Positions 30,697-40,036 of a stretch of DNA of 64,000 nucleotides are shown in pieces. The stretch covers positions 1 through 64,000 of the forward strand of contig JADLSH010000246.1 in NCBI GenBank assembly GCA_016169945.1, given 5' to 3'. Under the pieces are notes generated by a model. That model did not search any database. It had not been told where the DNA came from and saw only the letters and a program-made list of their open reading frames with translations. The translations under genes and the position numbers were made by a program. The DNA is from Trachythela sp. YZ-2020 (lineage: Eukaryota; Cnidaria; Anthozoa; Malacalcyonacea; Clavulariidae). Positions within the stretch are counted from its first letter, which is position 1. The number at the start of each line of letters is the position of its first letter.

Positions 30697-31989
30697 ATGG
30701 CAAATGTAGCAGTGGTCGGCTCGCAATGGGGCGACGAGGGCAAGGGCAAGATCGTCGATTGGCTCTCGGAGCGAGCCGATGTGGTGGTCCGGTTTCAGGG
30801 CGGCCACAACGCCGGCCATACCCTCGTCGTCGGCGATAAGACCTATAAGCTGTCGCTGTTGCCATCCGGTGTGGTCCGGCCCAAGAAACTCTCGATCATC
30901 GGCAATGGCGTGGTCGTCGATCCTTGGGCGCTGCTCGAAGAAATCGACCGCGTCTCGGCGATGGGCCTCGAAATCGGCCCGGCGAATCTCAAGTTGGCCG
31001 ACAATGCCTGCCTGATCTTGCCGCTGCACGGGGCGCTCGACCGGGCGCGCGAGGCCGCAAGCGGTGCCGCCAAGATCGGCACGACGGGACGCGGCATCGG
31101 GCCGGCCTACGAGGACAAGGTCGGCCGGCGGGCGATTCGGGTCTGCGACCTGCAGGATCGGGAACATCTAGCCCAGCGTATCGATGCGCTTCTGGTGCAC
31201 CACAACGCCCTGCTCCGCGGCTTGGGTCAGGAGCCGATCGACCGCGACCAGACCCTGGACTCGCTGCTCGAGATCGCACCGAGGCTGCTGCCCTTCGTCG
31301 ACCGGGTCTGGGAGACCCTCGATCGGGCCTTGCGCGACAATCGGCGGATCCTGTTCGAAGGCGCTCAGGCCGCCATGCTCGATATCGATCACGGCACCTA
31401 TCCCTATGTCACCTCCTCCAACACCCTTGCCGGCCAGGCGGCGGCGGGCAGCGGCATGCCGCCGCGCGCGATCGGCCGGGTCCTCGGCATCACCAAGGCC
31501 TATACCACGCGAGTCGGGCAAGGCCCCTTCCCGACCGAGCTGCAAGACGAGACCGGGCAGCTGTTGGGCGAACGGGGCAAGGAATTCGGCACCGTGACCG
31601 GTCGCCGCCGCCGCTGCGGCTGGTTCGACGCGGTCATGGTCCGCCAGGCGGTCAAGATCGGTGGAATCGACGGCCTCGCCTTGACCAAGCTCGATGTCCT
31701 CGACGGCCTGCCGGAAATCAAGGTCGCCTCGGCCTACCGACTGGATGGCCAGCTGCTGGACCACCTCCCGGCCCTGCCCAGCCTTCAGGCCCGGATCGAG
31801 CCGGTCTACGAAAGCCTGGAAGGCTGGCAGGACAGCACGCAGGGCGCGCGATCCTGGGCCGAGCTGCCGGCCACCGCGATCAAGTATGTCCGCCGCATCG
31901 AAGAACTGACCGGCGCCCCGGTGTCTCTGCTCTCGACCAGCCCGGAGCGGCAGGACACGATTCTGATGCGCGACCCTTTCGCGGATTAG
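30697..31989 (+). CDS. purA: Adenylosuccinate synthetase PurA
   Basis: Joins IMP and aspartate, using GTP, on the way to AMP. The N-terminus [23 protein letters not shown] contains the GDEGKGK P-loop and fixes the ATG at 30697. [49 protein letters not shown] and [11 protein letters not shown] follow in normal order. At 430 aa it is full length. It forms an operon with hisZ. Confidence 0.97.
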   Translation: MANVAVVGSQWGDEGKGKIVDWLSERADVVVRFQGGHNAGHTLVVGDKTYKLSLLPSGVVRPKKLSIIGNGVVVDPWALLEEIDRVSAMGLEIGPANLKLADNACLILPLHGALDRAREAASGAAKIGTTGRGIGPAYEDKVGRRAIRVCDLQDREHLAQRIDALLVHHNALLRGLGQEPIDRDQTLDSLLEIAPRLLPFVDRVWETLDRALRDNRRILFEGAQAAMLDIDHGTYPYVTSSNTLAGQAAAGSGMPPRAIGRVLGITKAYTTRVGQGPFPTELQDETGQLLGERGKEFGTVTGRRRRCGWFDAVMVRQAVKIGGIDGLALTKLDVLDGLPEIKVASAYRLDGQLLDHLPALPSLQARIEPVYESLEGWQDSTQGARSWAELPATAIKYVRRIEELTGAPVSLLSTSPERQDTILMRDPFAD

Positions 31990-32107
31990 AGATTTTGAGC
32001 TTTCGTTAACCAAGTATTTCCGGTCTGCCGATTACCTAGGGGATGAACCGATCGGCCAGTCACCGATGGCTGGTCATCGATCATCAACCCGAGGGAACCT
32101 GTAGACC

Positions 32108-34144
32108 ATGGCCGCACTGGGCCAATCAGAACCGGGCACCGCAGTCTCCAGGGGAGAAGCCGTACGAGTGAGCGGGCGGTTTCAGGTGAATCCGACCGCC
32201 CGCCTGCCTCATCTGGATACCCCGACCGCCGAGGCTTTCGCCGCCGAAGACGAAAGAGACCCGAGCAGTGTGGCCTACGCCCTGGTGTGCGACAGCAATC
32301 TGCCGCCGAGGATCGAGGTGCTGGAAAAGCTGATCGGTGGCAGTCCTATCGGTCTCATGGCGCCGATCGGCTGGGCCGTGGCCTTTTGGCCGCCGGACAG
32401 CGCGGAGCGTTTCGTCATCGTCTTTTCCCAACCCGTTGGGGATCGGGTCATGCCGGGGGTCGGGGCGAGAATCACTCCCATGAGAGAAGAGCAGCTGGTG
32501 CGCTCGGTCATCCGCCCGATGTTCCCGGTATTGGCGGAACTCGGACGCCGCGGCATCACGCACCGGGCAATTCGCGCCGACAACCTCTTTTTCAGCGATC
32601 CGGCCGGCCTCTCGGTCATGCTCGGCGAGTGTGTTAGCGCGCCGCCCGGGCTCAACCAGCCGGTCATCTACGAGACCGTCGATCGGGGCATGGCCCTGCC
32701 GATCGGGCGCGGACCGGGGACCCCGAAGGACGACCTCTACGCCTTCGGCGCTCTGCTGATGGTCCTGATTCTGGGTCACGATCTTTGCGAGGCCGCCGAA
32801 GACCAAGAAATCTTCAATGCCAAAATCGCCTCCGGATCCTATGCCGCCCTGCTCGGCCGGGAACGGATCCCGATCGCCCTGCTGGAGCCTCTACGCGGAC
32901 TGCTGTGCGACAATCCCGATGATCGCTGGACCTTCGAGGACCTCGAACGCTGGCTGGAAGGCCGAGCGATGACGCCCAAGCAGGTCATGTTGCCGACCAA
33001 GGCGCAGCGCGCTTTTCCCTTCGTGGACAACGGCTACTGGAACCTCCGCACCCTGGCCAATGCGATGGCGCACAACTGGCTGCCGGCGTTGGAGTTGATT
33101 CAGGGCAAGGAGCTGGTGCAGTGGGTTCAGCGCAGCCTCTCCAACGATCCACAGGCCCTGATCATCGAGCACACCTTCTTCTCGGCCGAGAGCACGGGTC
33201 CGGGAACCCGAACCAAAGATCAGGTCCTGTTCCGCATTCTGCTGGCGCTCGATCCGAGCGGCCCCTTCCGATACCGGGAGATGACCATTTCAATCGATGC
33301 TCTAGGCCAAACGCTTGCCGCGGAGTTCGACGACCTCGAGACCTGTGCACTGTTCCGTGACATGTTCGTCAACAAGCTACCGCAGGTCTGGCTCGAAGCC
33401 CAACTGGTCTCGCGGCGCGAGCACGCGCCCTTGAAGCGTATTTTCAGTCGCCTGAATCACTTCGTGAGCCGGAAGGGCCCGGCTTTCGGCCTGGAGCGCT
33501 GCCTCTACTTCCTCAATCCCGGCTGGCCGTGCAAGAGCCCGGTGCTCCAAGGCAGGCTCGTTTACAGTCTGACCGGGCTGCTACCCGCTTTGGAAGCCAT
33601 TGCCGAGCAAGGCGCAGGCGAACAGGAGCCGGTCGACCGCCACATCGCCGCCTTCTGCGCCGCCAACATGAAGCTCGTCCCGGACGAGGTGCTGAAGGGT
33701 TTGGCCGACGAAGAGAATGCCCAGGCCCGCCGCATCGCCATGCTCGGCCTGCTCGCCGAAGTGCAGGAGAACGTCGGACCGGATCAATTGCCCGCCATGG
33801 CAGCCTGGTTCGCCGATCTGCTCAAACCTTCGATCGAATCAATTCACAGCATTCCCTACCGCGCGGCCCTGCACCAGGAACTGGAGCGCACGATCCAGGC
33901 GGGCGGCCTGAAAGGCCTGCTCAATCTGGTCAACAACCGAGCGGCGCGGCAGCGCGACAAGATCGGATTCGGTCAGGCGAAGGTGCTCTACCAGCAGGCG
34001 GAAAGTGAAATTGCCTGGCTCGAGGCCGGAGGCATGACCAACGAGGCCAATGTGACCAGAGGCAGCGAACAAACATCTGTCCTGGTTTCCGCGGTGCTGT
34101 CCGGGCTGGCCCTGGTCGTGCTCACCCTGGTTCACGTGCTTTAG
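32108..34144 (+). CDS. Tail-anchored protein-kinase-like protein, probable pseudokinase
   Basis: The N-terminal 280 residues look like an eukaryotic-type Ser/Thr kinase, but the active-site residues are altered. The catalytic loop HRDxxxxN reads HRAIRADN (residues 152-159), with Ala for the catalytic Asp. The DFG position reads LGE (about 172-174). The later part DDLYAFGALLMVLILG resembles subdomain IX. No Gly-rich loop is evident. The next 370 residues are helical and unrecognised, and a single hydrophobic helix (LVSAVLSGLALVVLTLVHVL) ends the protein, so it should be tail-anchored with its bulk in the cytoplasm. It is followed 14 bp later by a small membrane protein, which may be its partner. 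The signal it senses is unknown. Confidence 0.75.
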   Translation: MAALGQSEPGTAVSRGEAVRVSGRFQVNPTARLPHLDTPTAEAFAAEDERDPSSVAYALVCDSNLPPRIEVLEKLIGGSPIGLMAPIGWAVAFWPPDSAERFVIVFSQPVGDRVMPGVGARITPMREEQLVRSVIRPMFPVLAELGRRGITHRAIRADNLFFSDPAGLSVMLGECVSAPPGLNQPVIYETVDRGMALPIGRGPGTPKDDLYAFGALLMVLILGHDLCEAAEDQEIFNAKIASGSYAALLGRERIPIALLEPLRGLLCDNPDDRWTFEDLERWLEGRAMTPKQVMLPTKAQRAFPFVDNGYWNLRTLANAMAHNWLPALELIQGKELVQWVQRSLSNDPQALIIEHTFFSAESTGPGTRTKDQVLFRILLALDPSGPFRYREMTISIDALGQTLAAEFDDLETCALFRDMFVNKLPQVWLEAQLVSRREHAPLKRIFSRLNHFVSRKGPAFGLERCLYFLNPGWPCKSPVLQGRLVYSLTGLLPALEAIAEQGAGEQEPVDRHIAAFCAANMKLVPDEVLKGLADEENAQARRIAMLGLLAEVQENVGPDQLPAMAAWFADLLKPSIESIHSIPYRAALHQELERTIQAGGLKGLLNLVNNRAARQRDKIGFGQAKVLYQQAESEIAWLEAGGMTNEANVTRGSEQTSVLVSAVLSGLALVVLTLVHVL

Positions 34145-34158
34145 GAAAGGGCATCGGG

Positions 34159-34662
34159 ATGGCGAAGGTCAAACCCAATAGCGCCCGACAGGGCGGCGGC
34201 AAGTCAAAGGGTGCCAAAACCGCCACCTGGCTTGGCCTGCTCCTGCTGACCACGGTGTTCATGCCCACCAGCCTGATCCTGGCGGCGGCATTGCTGCCCA
34301 CCTTGATCGCCTTTCTGTTCGACCGCTCCTTCGGCAAGTCCTTTTCGCTCACCGTCGGCCTGCTCAATGCGACCGCGGCGGTGCCAGGCCTGATTCAACT
34401 CTGGACCACCAGCCATTCGATCGCGACCGCCAACGAGATCCTCGCCGATCCGCTGGTCTGGATGACCACCTTCGGCGCCTCCGGCATCGGCTGGCTGGTC
34501 TTTCTCGCTATGCCGCCAATCATCAAGGCATACTATGAAATCGTCACCGCGACACGAATCCGGACCCTGCGCGAGCGGCAAGCCAAGCTGCGCGAGGACT
34601 GGGGCGACGACATCGCGGAAAACGCCGGCGCGGCGATGCTGGAGCACAAGCCGGCAGGCTAG
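34159..34662 (+). CDS. Small integral membrane protein, partner of the pseudokinase gene
   Basis: A 167-aa protein with a basic N-terminus, two adjacent hydrophobic helices (TWLGLLLLTTVFMPTSLILAAALLPTLIAFLF), a third near FSLTVGLLNATAAVPGLIQLW and a fourth at WMTTFGASGIGWLVFLAMPPII. A charged coiled-coil-like tail (RIRTLRERQAKLREDWGDDIAENAG) should face the cytoplasm. I do not recognise a characterised family. Its position 14 bp after the pseudokinase suggests joint function. Confidence 0.75.
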   Translation: MAKVKPNSARQGGGKSKGAKTATWLGLLLLTTVFMPTSLILAAALLPTLIAFLFDRSFGKSFSLTVGLLNATAAVPGLIQLWTTSHSIATANEILADPLVWMTTFGASGIGWLVFLAMPPIIKAYYEIVTATRIRTLRERQAKLREDWGDDIAENAGAAMLEHKPAG

Positions 34663-34709
34663 GCGATAGCGGTCCGCCGTGATCCCGCCTCAGAGTCCGA
34701 CTCGAAATC

Positions 34710-34913
34710 AATCGTTTAGAATCAACGAGAAAGCGCCCCCTCACCCTAGCCCTCTCCCCCGAGGGGAGAGGGAACAAAGTGCGCTTTACTTCTCCCTCTC
34801 CCCTTGGGGGAGAGGGTCGGGGTGAGGGGGATTCTCTTGTGCCGGTGCTCGTCCGCCAATCAGAGGTCAATCTCAACGCCTTGATCCAAGTCGATTCATT
34901 TTGGGCCGGACAC
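34710..34913. repeat. Palindromic 0.2-kb repeat, copy A
   Basis: The core at 34736-34830 is a long imperfect palindrome: CCCCCTCACCC at the left, GGGTGAGGGGG-type bases at the right, and CCTCTCCCC/GGGGAGAGG arms inside. Copy B at 38373-38575 has the same organisation in the opposite orientation, and similarity continues on both sides of the core. The outer end here, GTGTCCGGCCCAAAA read on the minus strand, begins right after the TGA of the methyltransferase gene. It has no coding capacity and looks like a MITE or REP-like element. Confidence 0.85.
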
Positions 34914-35741
34914 TCAGGCACGTACACCCACGATGCAATGGCACAAGTTCTCCAGTGCCAATCCACCGTCAGGCTGTTCCAATTTGCGCAGGGCGGCGGC
35001 GACCTCTTGCCAAACAGCCTCGATCTGATCGTCGGAAAAGGGCTCCAGCCGGGGGTCGGCATGGGCGACTTCGCGTCGAAACCGCAGGAAATGATCTGCC
35101 GAATCGAAGCGGGAGGTCATGCTCACCGGCTCGCTTCGAACCGGCTCGAAGCCGGCTGCCCGAAGCCTCCGGGCCAAGTCCTCCTGATCCGCCAGATCGA
35201 AGGGCGTCGGCTTTCCAGCCGCGGGCGGCGGCAGCTTCAGGCCGTCTTGAAAGAACGCGGCCGGAAAGGAGATCATCGGGACCTTCGGCGCCTCGGCCCA
35301 GACCGCCGCGACCAACCGTCCGCCCGGCTTGAGAACCCCCGCCAGGCCATGCAGCAGCCGATCCAGGTCCTCGACAAACATCAGGCCCCAACGGCTCAGA
35401 ACCAGATCGAACGACCCCGGCGGCAGGTCGAGACGATCGGCGTCCATCACGCGGAACTCGATGTTCTCCACCTCGAGGTCCCTGGCTCGCTCTCGACCCA
35501 AGCTCACCATGGTGGGTGAGACGTCGGTCGCCAGCACGGAACCGGTGGGGCCGACGCGCCGGGCCGCCGAGACCGCCGGCTCACCGATCCCGGTCGCCAC
35601 GTCGAGCACCCGCTCGCCGCCCGAGGCGCCGGCCAGCTCTAGCATCCGCTCAACCACCATGGTGGCGTTGCGCTCGATGTCCGGCCACCATTTGGCCCAG
35701 GCCCGCGCGACCGAATCCCAATCGTTACCGGTCTGTCCCAT
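34914..35741 (-). CDS. Class I SAM-dependent methyltransferase
   Basis: Methyltransferase of the UbiE-like type. The SAM motif is RVLDVATGIGEPAVSAARRVGPTGSVLATDVSPTMVSLGRERA. Post-I acidic VMDADRLDLPPGSFDLVLSRWGLMFVEDLDRLLHGLAGVLKPGGRL follows. The ATG at 35741 (MGQTGNDWDSVARAWAKWWPDIE) fits homologues better than the codon at 35807. The stop codon abuts the palindromic repeat. The substrate cannot be told. Confidence 0.85.
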   Translation of the reverse strand: MGQTGNDWDSVARAWAKWWPDIERNATMVVERMLELAGASGGERVLDVATGIGEPAVSAARRVGPTGSVLATDVSPTMVSLGRERARDLEVENIEFRVMDADRLDLPPGSFDLVLSRWGLMFVEDLDRLLHGLAGVLKPGGRLVAAVWAEAPKVPMISFPAAFFQDGLKLPPPAAGKPTPFDLADQEDLARRLRAAGFEPVRSEPVSMTSRFDSADHFLRFRREVAHADPRLEPFSDDQIEAVWQEVAAALRKLEQPDGGLALENLCHCIVGVRA

Positions 35742-35875
35742 GGACGGCTCTCCCACTGGAAATTCAAGTTGACTGTCAGGCTGAAAGATCCCACAGCCCG
35801 GCACCAATTGAAACGGGCCGCCTATCGCTAGAGCAGCCCGTTTCGCTTAGATAACTAAGCCTCGAAGCAAGGGTC

Positions 35876-36763
35876 TTAGTGGCTGGCGAGCCGCTCTTCG
35901 ATGGCCGCGTTGCGGATCGATTTCTGCAGCTTCTCGAAGGCGCGCACCTCGATCTGGCGCACCCGCTCCCGACTGATCCCGTACTCCTGACTGAGATCCT
36001 CCAGGGTGGTCGGGTTCTCCTTCAGGCGGCGTTCGTTGAGGATATGCCGCTCGCGCTCGTTCAAGGCCTTCATGGCGTTGGTCAGCAGCACCCGGCGCTT
36101 GCCGAGCTCTTCGCTGTCGGCCAGCACCGACTCCTGGCTTTCGGTCTCGTCGACCAGCCAATCCTGCCATTCACCGTCGCCGTCGATGCGCAAGGGCGCG
36201 TTCAGCGAATGGTCCGGCGCGGCCAGCCGGCGGTTCATCTGGACCACGTCGTCCTCGGGCACGGCCAGGGTCTCGGCGATCTTGGCGACCTGCTCGGGGG
36301 CGAGATCGCCCTCTTCGATCGCCTGCATCTGCCCCTTGAGCTTGCGCAGGTTGAAGAACAGCTTCTTCTGGGCCGCGGTGGTACCCATCTTCACCAGGGA
36401 CCAGGAGTGCAGGATGTACTCCTGGATCGCCGCCCGGATCCACCACATGGCATAGGTCGCCAGGCGGAAGCCACGCTCCGGATCGAACCGCTTGACCGCC
36501 TGCATCATGCCCACGTTGCCCTCGGAGATCAGCTCCGACACCGGCAACCCGTAGCCGCGGTAGCCCATCGCGATCTTGGCGACCAGGCGCAAATGGCTGG
36601 TCACCAGGACGTGGGCGGAGTCGAGCTCGCCGTCCTCGCGCCAGCGCTTCGCCAGCATGTACTCTTGTTCCTGCTCCAGCATGGGAAACTTGCGGATTTC
36701 CTGGAGGTAGCGGGACAGGTTGCCCTCGGAGGCCAGGGCTGGAATTCTCGGAGATGCGGCCAT
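35876..36763 (-). CDS. rpoH: RNA polymerase heat-shock sigma factor RpoH (sigma-32)
   Basis: Directs RNA polymerase to heat-shock promoters. Region 2 reads HLRLVAKIAMGYRGYGLPVSELISEGNVGMMQAVKRFDPERGFRLATYAMWWIRAAIQEYIL. The RpoH box follows (AAQKKLFFNLRKLKGQM). Region 4 ends with YGISRERVRQIEVRAFEKLQ. At 295 aa it is full length. It lies on the same strand downstream of rluD, a usual alphaproteobacterial order. A 7-bp palindrome (36882-36901) lies upstream and may belong to its promoter or to an rluD terminator. Confidence 0.96.
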   Translation of the reverse strand: MAASPRIPALASEGNLSRYLQEIRKFPMLEQEQEYMLAKRWREDGELDSAHVLVTSHLRLVAKIAMGYRGYGLPVSELISEGNVGMMQAVKRFDPERGFRLATYAMWWIRAAIQEYILHSWSLVKMGTTAAQKKLFFNLRKLKGQMQAIEEGDLAPEQVAKIAETLAVPEDDVVQMNRRLAAPDHSLNAPLRIDGDGEWQDWLVDETESQESVLADSEELGKRRVLLTNAMKALNERERHILNERRLKENPTTLEDLSQEYGISRERVRQIEVRAFEKLQKSIRNAAIEERLASH

Positions 36764-36933
36764 GTTCTCAAAGTCTCCTTGCTATACGGTCCGCCGGACG
36801 GTTGAGCCCCGCCGGTCATGTGACCTGTTGTCCCCCTCCCGATCACTTCGTGCGCTGTTCTATCGGCCGATTTGGGCCGAATTATGATGCTCTTATCATA
36901 AACCAGACCAATTCGCTCCGCAATCCCTTAAAA

Positions 36934-37977
36934 TCATTCTAAAGAAGCGAGCAAGCGGCCCATATCTATGGGGAGCTGACTTTCGAATTGCAAGCTTTCG
37001 CCGGTCACAGGATGTTGAAATCCGAGTGATTTCGCATGCAGGGCCTGCCGCCCCAGGGTCGCCAGGGCGGCCTGCGCGGTGGACGACAAATGGTTGCGCC
37101 TACCAGGCGTAATACGGCCATAGAGGGCATCTCCCAGCACCCCATGGCCGATATGGCTGAGGTGAACGCGGATCTGGTGAGTCCGGCCGGTCTCCAGCCG
37201 GCACGCCACCAGGCTGGCGGTGCCGCCGGCCAGAATCCGCTCCACCCGGTAGCGGGTCCGGGCCGGGCGGCCGCTGCGCGTCAGCACCGCCATTTTCTTG
37301 CGGTTGCGCGGGCTGCGTCCGATGTTGCCCTCGATCAAGCCCTCTTCTCCCCCCTCTGGCCCACACCCTGGTCCACCCACTGGCCCACCCTTTGGCGGCC
37401 GCGGCACGCCCCAGACCAGGGCCAGGTAACGGCGCTCGATGCTGCGCGCGGCGAACTGCTCGACCAGGGACTGATGGGCCGGCGCGGTCTTGGCCGCCAC
37501 GATCAGGCCGCTGGTATCCTTGTCCAGCCGGTGGACGATGCCCGGACGCCGCTCACCGCCGATCCCCTTCAGGCTGTCGCCGCAGTGGGCGATCAGGGCG
37601 TTGACCAGGGTCCGGTCCGGGTTGCCGGGCGCCGGATGGACCACCAGGCCAGCCGGCTTGTCGATCACGATCAACGCCGCGTCCTCGTAGACGATCGACA
37701 GATCGAGCGCCTGGGCCTCGAGCCTGGCCGGCACCACCGCCGGAACGGTCAGCAGGTAGGCCGCCCCGGGTTTGACCCGCTCGGAGGCCTCGTTTATCGT
37801 CCGCTGATCCGAGGTCAGGCAGCCGGTTTCGATCAAGGCCTTCACCCGGCTGCGGGACAGCGTCGGCAGCCGCGCGGCCAGCCAGCGGTCGATACGGTCG
37901 CCTGATTCGTCGGGCTCGGCCACCAACCGGTGGTGCTGCGCCCCGGTCGGTTCGATTACGTCAATCGGGTCAGTCAC
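36934..37977 (-). CDS. rluD: 23S rRNA pseudouridine synthase, RluD type
   Basis: Isomerises uridines in helix 69 of 23S rRNA. The N-terminal S4 domain reads RIDRWLAARLPTLSRSRVKALIETG. The catalytic motif is PGIVHRLDKDTSGLIVAAKT, with Asp in RLDKDTSG. The C-terminal part has RTHQIRVHLSHIGHGVLGD. A Gly/Pro-rich insert (RPPKGGPVGGPGCGPEGGEE) sits after WGVP and is unusual. The GTG at 37977 is chosen because the frame upstream has no similarity and an AGGATC box precedes it. It is divergent from the DUF6476 gene 18 bp away. Confidence 0.92.
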   Translation of the reverse strand: MTDPIDVIEPTGAQHHRLVAEPDESGDRIDRWLAARLPTLSRSRVKALIETGCLTSDQRTINEASERVKPGAAYLLTVPAVVPARLEAQALDLSIVYEDAALIVIDKPAGLVVHPAPGNPDRTLVNALIAHCGDSLKGIGGERRPGIVHRLDKDTSGLIVAAKTAPAHQSLVEQFAARSIERRYLALVWGVPRPPKGGPVGGPGCGPEGGEEGLIEGNIGRSPRNRKKMAVLTRSGRPARTRYRVERILAGGTASLVACRLETGRTHQIRVHLSHIGHGVLGDALYGRITPGRRNHLSSTAQAALATLGRQALHAKSLGFQHPVTGESLQFESQLPIDMGRLLASLE

Positions 37978-37995
37978 GAATAGGATCCTGAGAGC

Positions 37996-38373
37996 ATGAG
38001 CGTAGCGCCCGGCGCCTCCCCAGGGACGCCAAACCTGCTGGGACTGAAAATTTTGGTGGTCGGCATGGGCATTGCGATCGTCGCCAGCGTCATCGTGATC
38101 GTGGTTGCCGTTTCGAACCGCCTGTCCGAGGACGAGCCCCTGGCCCAAGTCGGCACCACGAGCCCGGCAAAGGCCGATGCGGCCGGCCCGGCATTCGGTG
38201 ACCTCTCCATAGCAGTGCCCGAGGGCTGTGTCATGGCCGAGGCCGGCGTCGAGGGCCAGCGGCTGATCGTCCGCCTGGACGGGCTGGCCGCGCGCGGCTG
38301 CCAGCAGGTCGTCCTGATCGACCTGACAAGCGGCACCGTCCTGGGACGCGTCACCGCCGAGCCGAGCCCTTAG
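37996..38373 (+). CDS. DUF6476 family membrane-anchored protein
   Basis: A 125-aa protein with one N-terminal membrane helix (ILVVGMGIAIVASVIVIVVAVS) and a small C-terminal domain (LSIAVPEGCVMAEAGVEGQRLIVRLDG, then CQQVVLIDLTSGTVLGRV) that should face the periplasm. It resembles the uncharacterised alphaproteobacterial family that sits divergently beside rluD. The function is unknown. Its TAG stop is immediately followed by the palindromic repeat copy B. Confidence 0.8.
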   Translation: MSVAPGASPGTPNLLGLKILVVGMGIAIVASVIVIVVAVSNRLSEDEPLAQVGTTSPAKADAAGPAFGDLSIAVPEGCVMAEAGVEGQRLIVRLDGLAARGCQQVVLIDLTSGTVLGRVTAEPSP

Positions 38374-38575
38374 TGTCCGGCCCAAAAGCAATCAAGTTGA
38401 GGCAAAGCGTCTTGCCTGCTCATGGCCAAGTGCGTGAAAGCGGACACGAGAAGGGCCCCCTCACCCCGGCCCTCTCCCACGAGGGGAGAGGGAGAAGTAG
38501 TGCGCGCTTTGTTCCCTCTCCCCTTGTGGGAGAGGGCTAGGGTGAGGGGGGCTTTCTCTTTGAATCTAAACAATA
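38373..38575. repeat. Palindromic 0.2-kb repeat, copy B
   Basis: Inverted copy of the element at 34710-34913. It begins GTGTCCGGCCCAAAA at the last base of the DUF6476 stop codon, continues through a variable part, and has a core palindrome at about 38457-38551 with the same CCCCCTCACCC...GGGTGAGGGGG ends. The outer right flank (CTTTCTC, then GAATCTAAAC) also matches copy A in reverse. The two copies differ at scattered positions, so the duplication is not recent. Confidence 0.85.
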
Positions 38576-38648
38576 CCCTCCGAGCCAGACACTTAGATCT
38601 CCTCGACACCCCCCACCCCACGTCTTCTCATTCAGGTATAGATCAGCC

Positions 38649-39689
38649 ATGGCAAATTTCTGCTCCGACAACGTGACCGGTGCCTGCCCCGAGGTCCTCG
38701 AGGCCGTGATTCAGGCCAACCAGGGCCCCGCCTCGGCCTATGGCGGCGATGCCGTCACCCAGCGGGTCGAGACCCGCCTGAAGGCGGTCTTCGAGACCGA
38801 TTGCACCGCCTTTCCGGTGGCGACCGGCACGGCGGCCAACGCCCTCGGCCTGGCGGTCATGACGCCGCCCTACGGCGCGGTGCTGTGCCACCGGGACGCC
38901 CATATCAACGTCGACGAATGCGGCGCGCCGGAATTCTATGCCGGCGGCGCCAAGCTGCTGCCGCTCGAGGGCGAGCACGGCCGGATCACGGCGGCGACCC
39001 TGGCGGCGGAGCTCGCCCCCTACGGCGGCGACGTGCACCACGTGGTGCCGGCCGCGCTGTCGCTCAGCCAGGCGAGCGAATCCGGCACGCTCTACCGGCC
39101 GGGCGAAGTCGCGGGCCTGGCCGAGATCGCCCATGGCCGCGGCCTCAAGGTTCAGATGGACGGCGCCCGCTTCGCCAACGCGATCGCCGGGCTCGGCTGC
39201 AGCCCGGCCGAGGTCACCTGGCGCGCCGGGGTCGACGTGCTGGCCTTCGGCGCCACCAAGAACGGCTGCCTGGCGGCCGAGGCGGTGGTGATCTTCGATC
39301 CCGCGCTGGCCGCGACCTTCGCGCTGCGGCGCAAGCGCGCCGGCCATCTCTTCTCCAAGCAGCGCTTCCTCTCTGCCCAGCTCGAGGCCTATCTGACCGA
39401 CGAGCTCTGGCTCGCCAACGCGCGCCACGCCAACAGCCAAGCCGCCCGCCTGGCCCAGGGCCTGGAGGCTCTGCCCGGCGCCCTTTTAGTCCATCCGGTC
39501 GAGGCCAACGAGATCTTCATCCAGCTGCCCGAAGCGGTGATCGCCGGCTTGCAGCAACAAGGCTTCGAGTTTCATCCCTGGGGCCTGCCGGAAGAACACC
39601 AGATCCGCCTGGTGACCGCCTGGAACAGCGACCCGGACGACGTCGACCGCCTGATCGCCACGGCGCAGAGCCTCTGCGCCGCCGCCTAA
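38649..39689 (+). CDS. ltaE: Low-specificity L-threonine aldolase
   Basis: PLP enzyme that cleaves threonine to glycine and acetaldehyde. NFCSDNVTGACPEVLEAVIQANQG is the typical N-terminus. GTAANALGL, CHRDAHINVDECGAPEF, VQMDGARFANAIAGLG and the PLP-Lys loop DVLAFGATKNGCLAAEAVV follow. The length of 346 aa is normal. It stands alone after the repeat element. Confidence 0.92.
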   Translation: MANFCSDNVTGACPEVLEAVIQANQGPASAYGGDAVTQRVETRLKAVFETDCTAFPVATGTAANALGLAVMTPPYGAVLCHRDAHINVDECGAPEFYAGGAKLLPLEGEHGRITAATLAAELAPYGGDVHHVVPAALSLSQASESGTLYRPGEVAGLAEIAHGRGLKVQMDGARFANAIAGLGCSPAEVTWRAGVDVLAFGATKNGCLAAEAVVIFDPALAATFALRRKRAGHLFSKQRFLSAQLEAYLTDELWLANARHANSQAARLAQGLEALPGALLVHPVEANEIFIQLPEAVIAGLQQQGFEFHPWGLPEEHQIRLVTAWNSDPDDVDRLIATAQSLCAAA

Positions 39690-39915
39690 CCGCAGCCGGA
39701 GGGCCAGAAGGTCACGCTGGTTGAGCGCGACAAGGTGTTGCAAATTGGGCCATTGAGGCCCCGCGAGCTTATGCGAGCGAAGCCCCAGGGCCCCACCGGC
39801 GCACGGAAGTCCGCGCCCGGCGTCCAAGGGACAAACAAAAACTAACTCAAGATCTCCTTGTCACCCGCCCCGGCTTTCGCTACATAGGCTGCCTTGATCG
39901 GTTCCGGCCTCTCGC

Positions 39916-39991
39916 GTCCCCTTCGTCTAGTGGCCTAGGACACCGGCCTCTCACGGCGGGAACAGGGGTTCGAGTCCCCTAGGGGACGCCA
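39916..39991 (+). tRNA. tRNA-Glu (CTC anticodon)
   Basis: A 76-base cloverleaf. Acceptor arms GTCCCCT and AGGGGAC pair over 7 bp, the T arm AGGGG/CCCCT encloses TTCGAGT, the anticodon loop is CTCTCAC with CTC at positions 34-36, the discriminator is G and CCA is encoded. The anticodon stem, CCGGC with GGCGG, contains one G-G opposition (positions 30 and 40), which is unusual for this tRNA. Confidence 0.95.
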
Positions 39992-40036
39992 CGCTTCTCT
40001 CAAGACCTGACACCGATCTGTCGCCTGAATTGAGCG

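Noticed and set aside
34779..35519. Plus-strand frame of 246 codons over the methyltransferase gene
   Set aside because: The minus strand carries a clear SAM-binding motif, and this frame starts inside the palindromic repeat.
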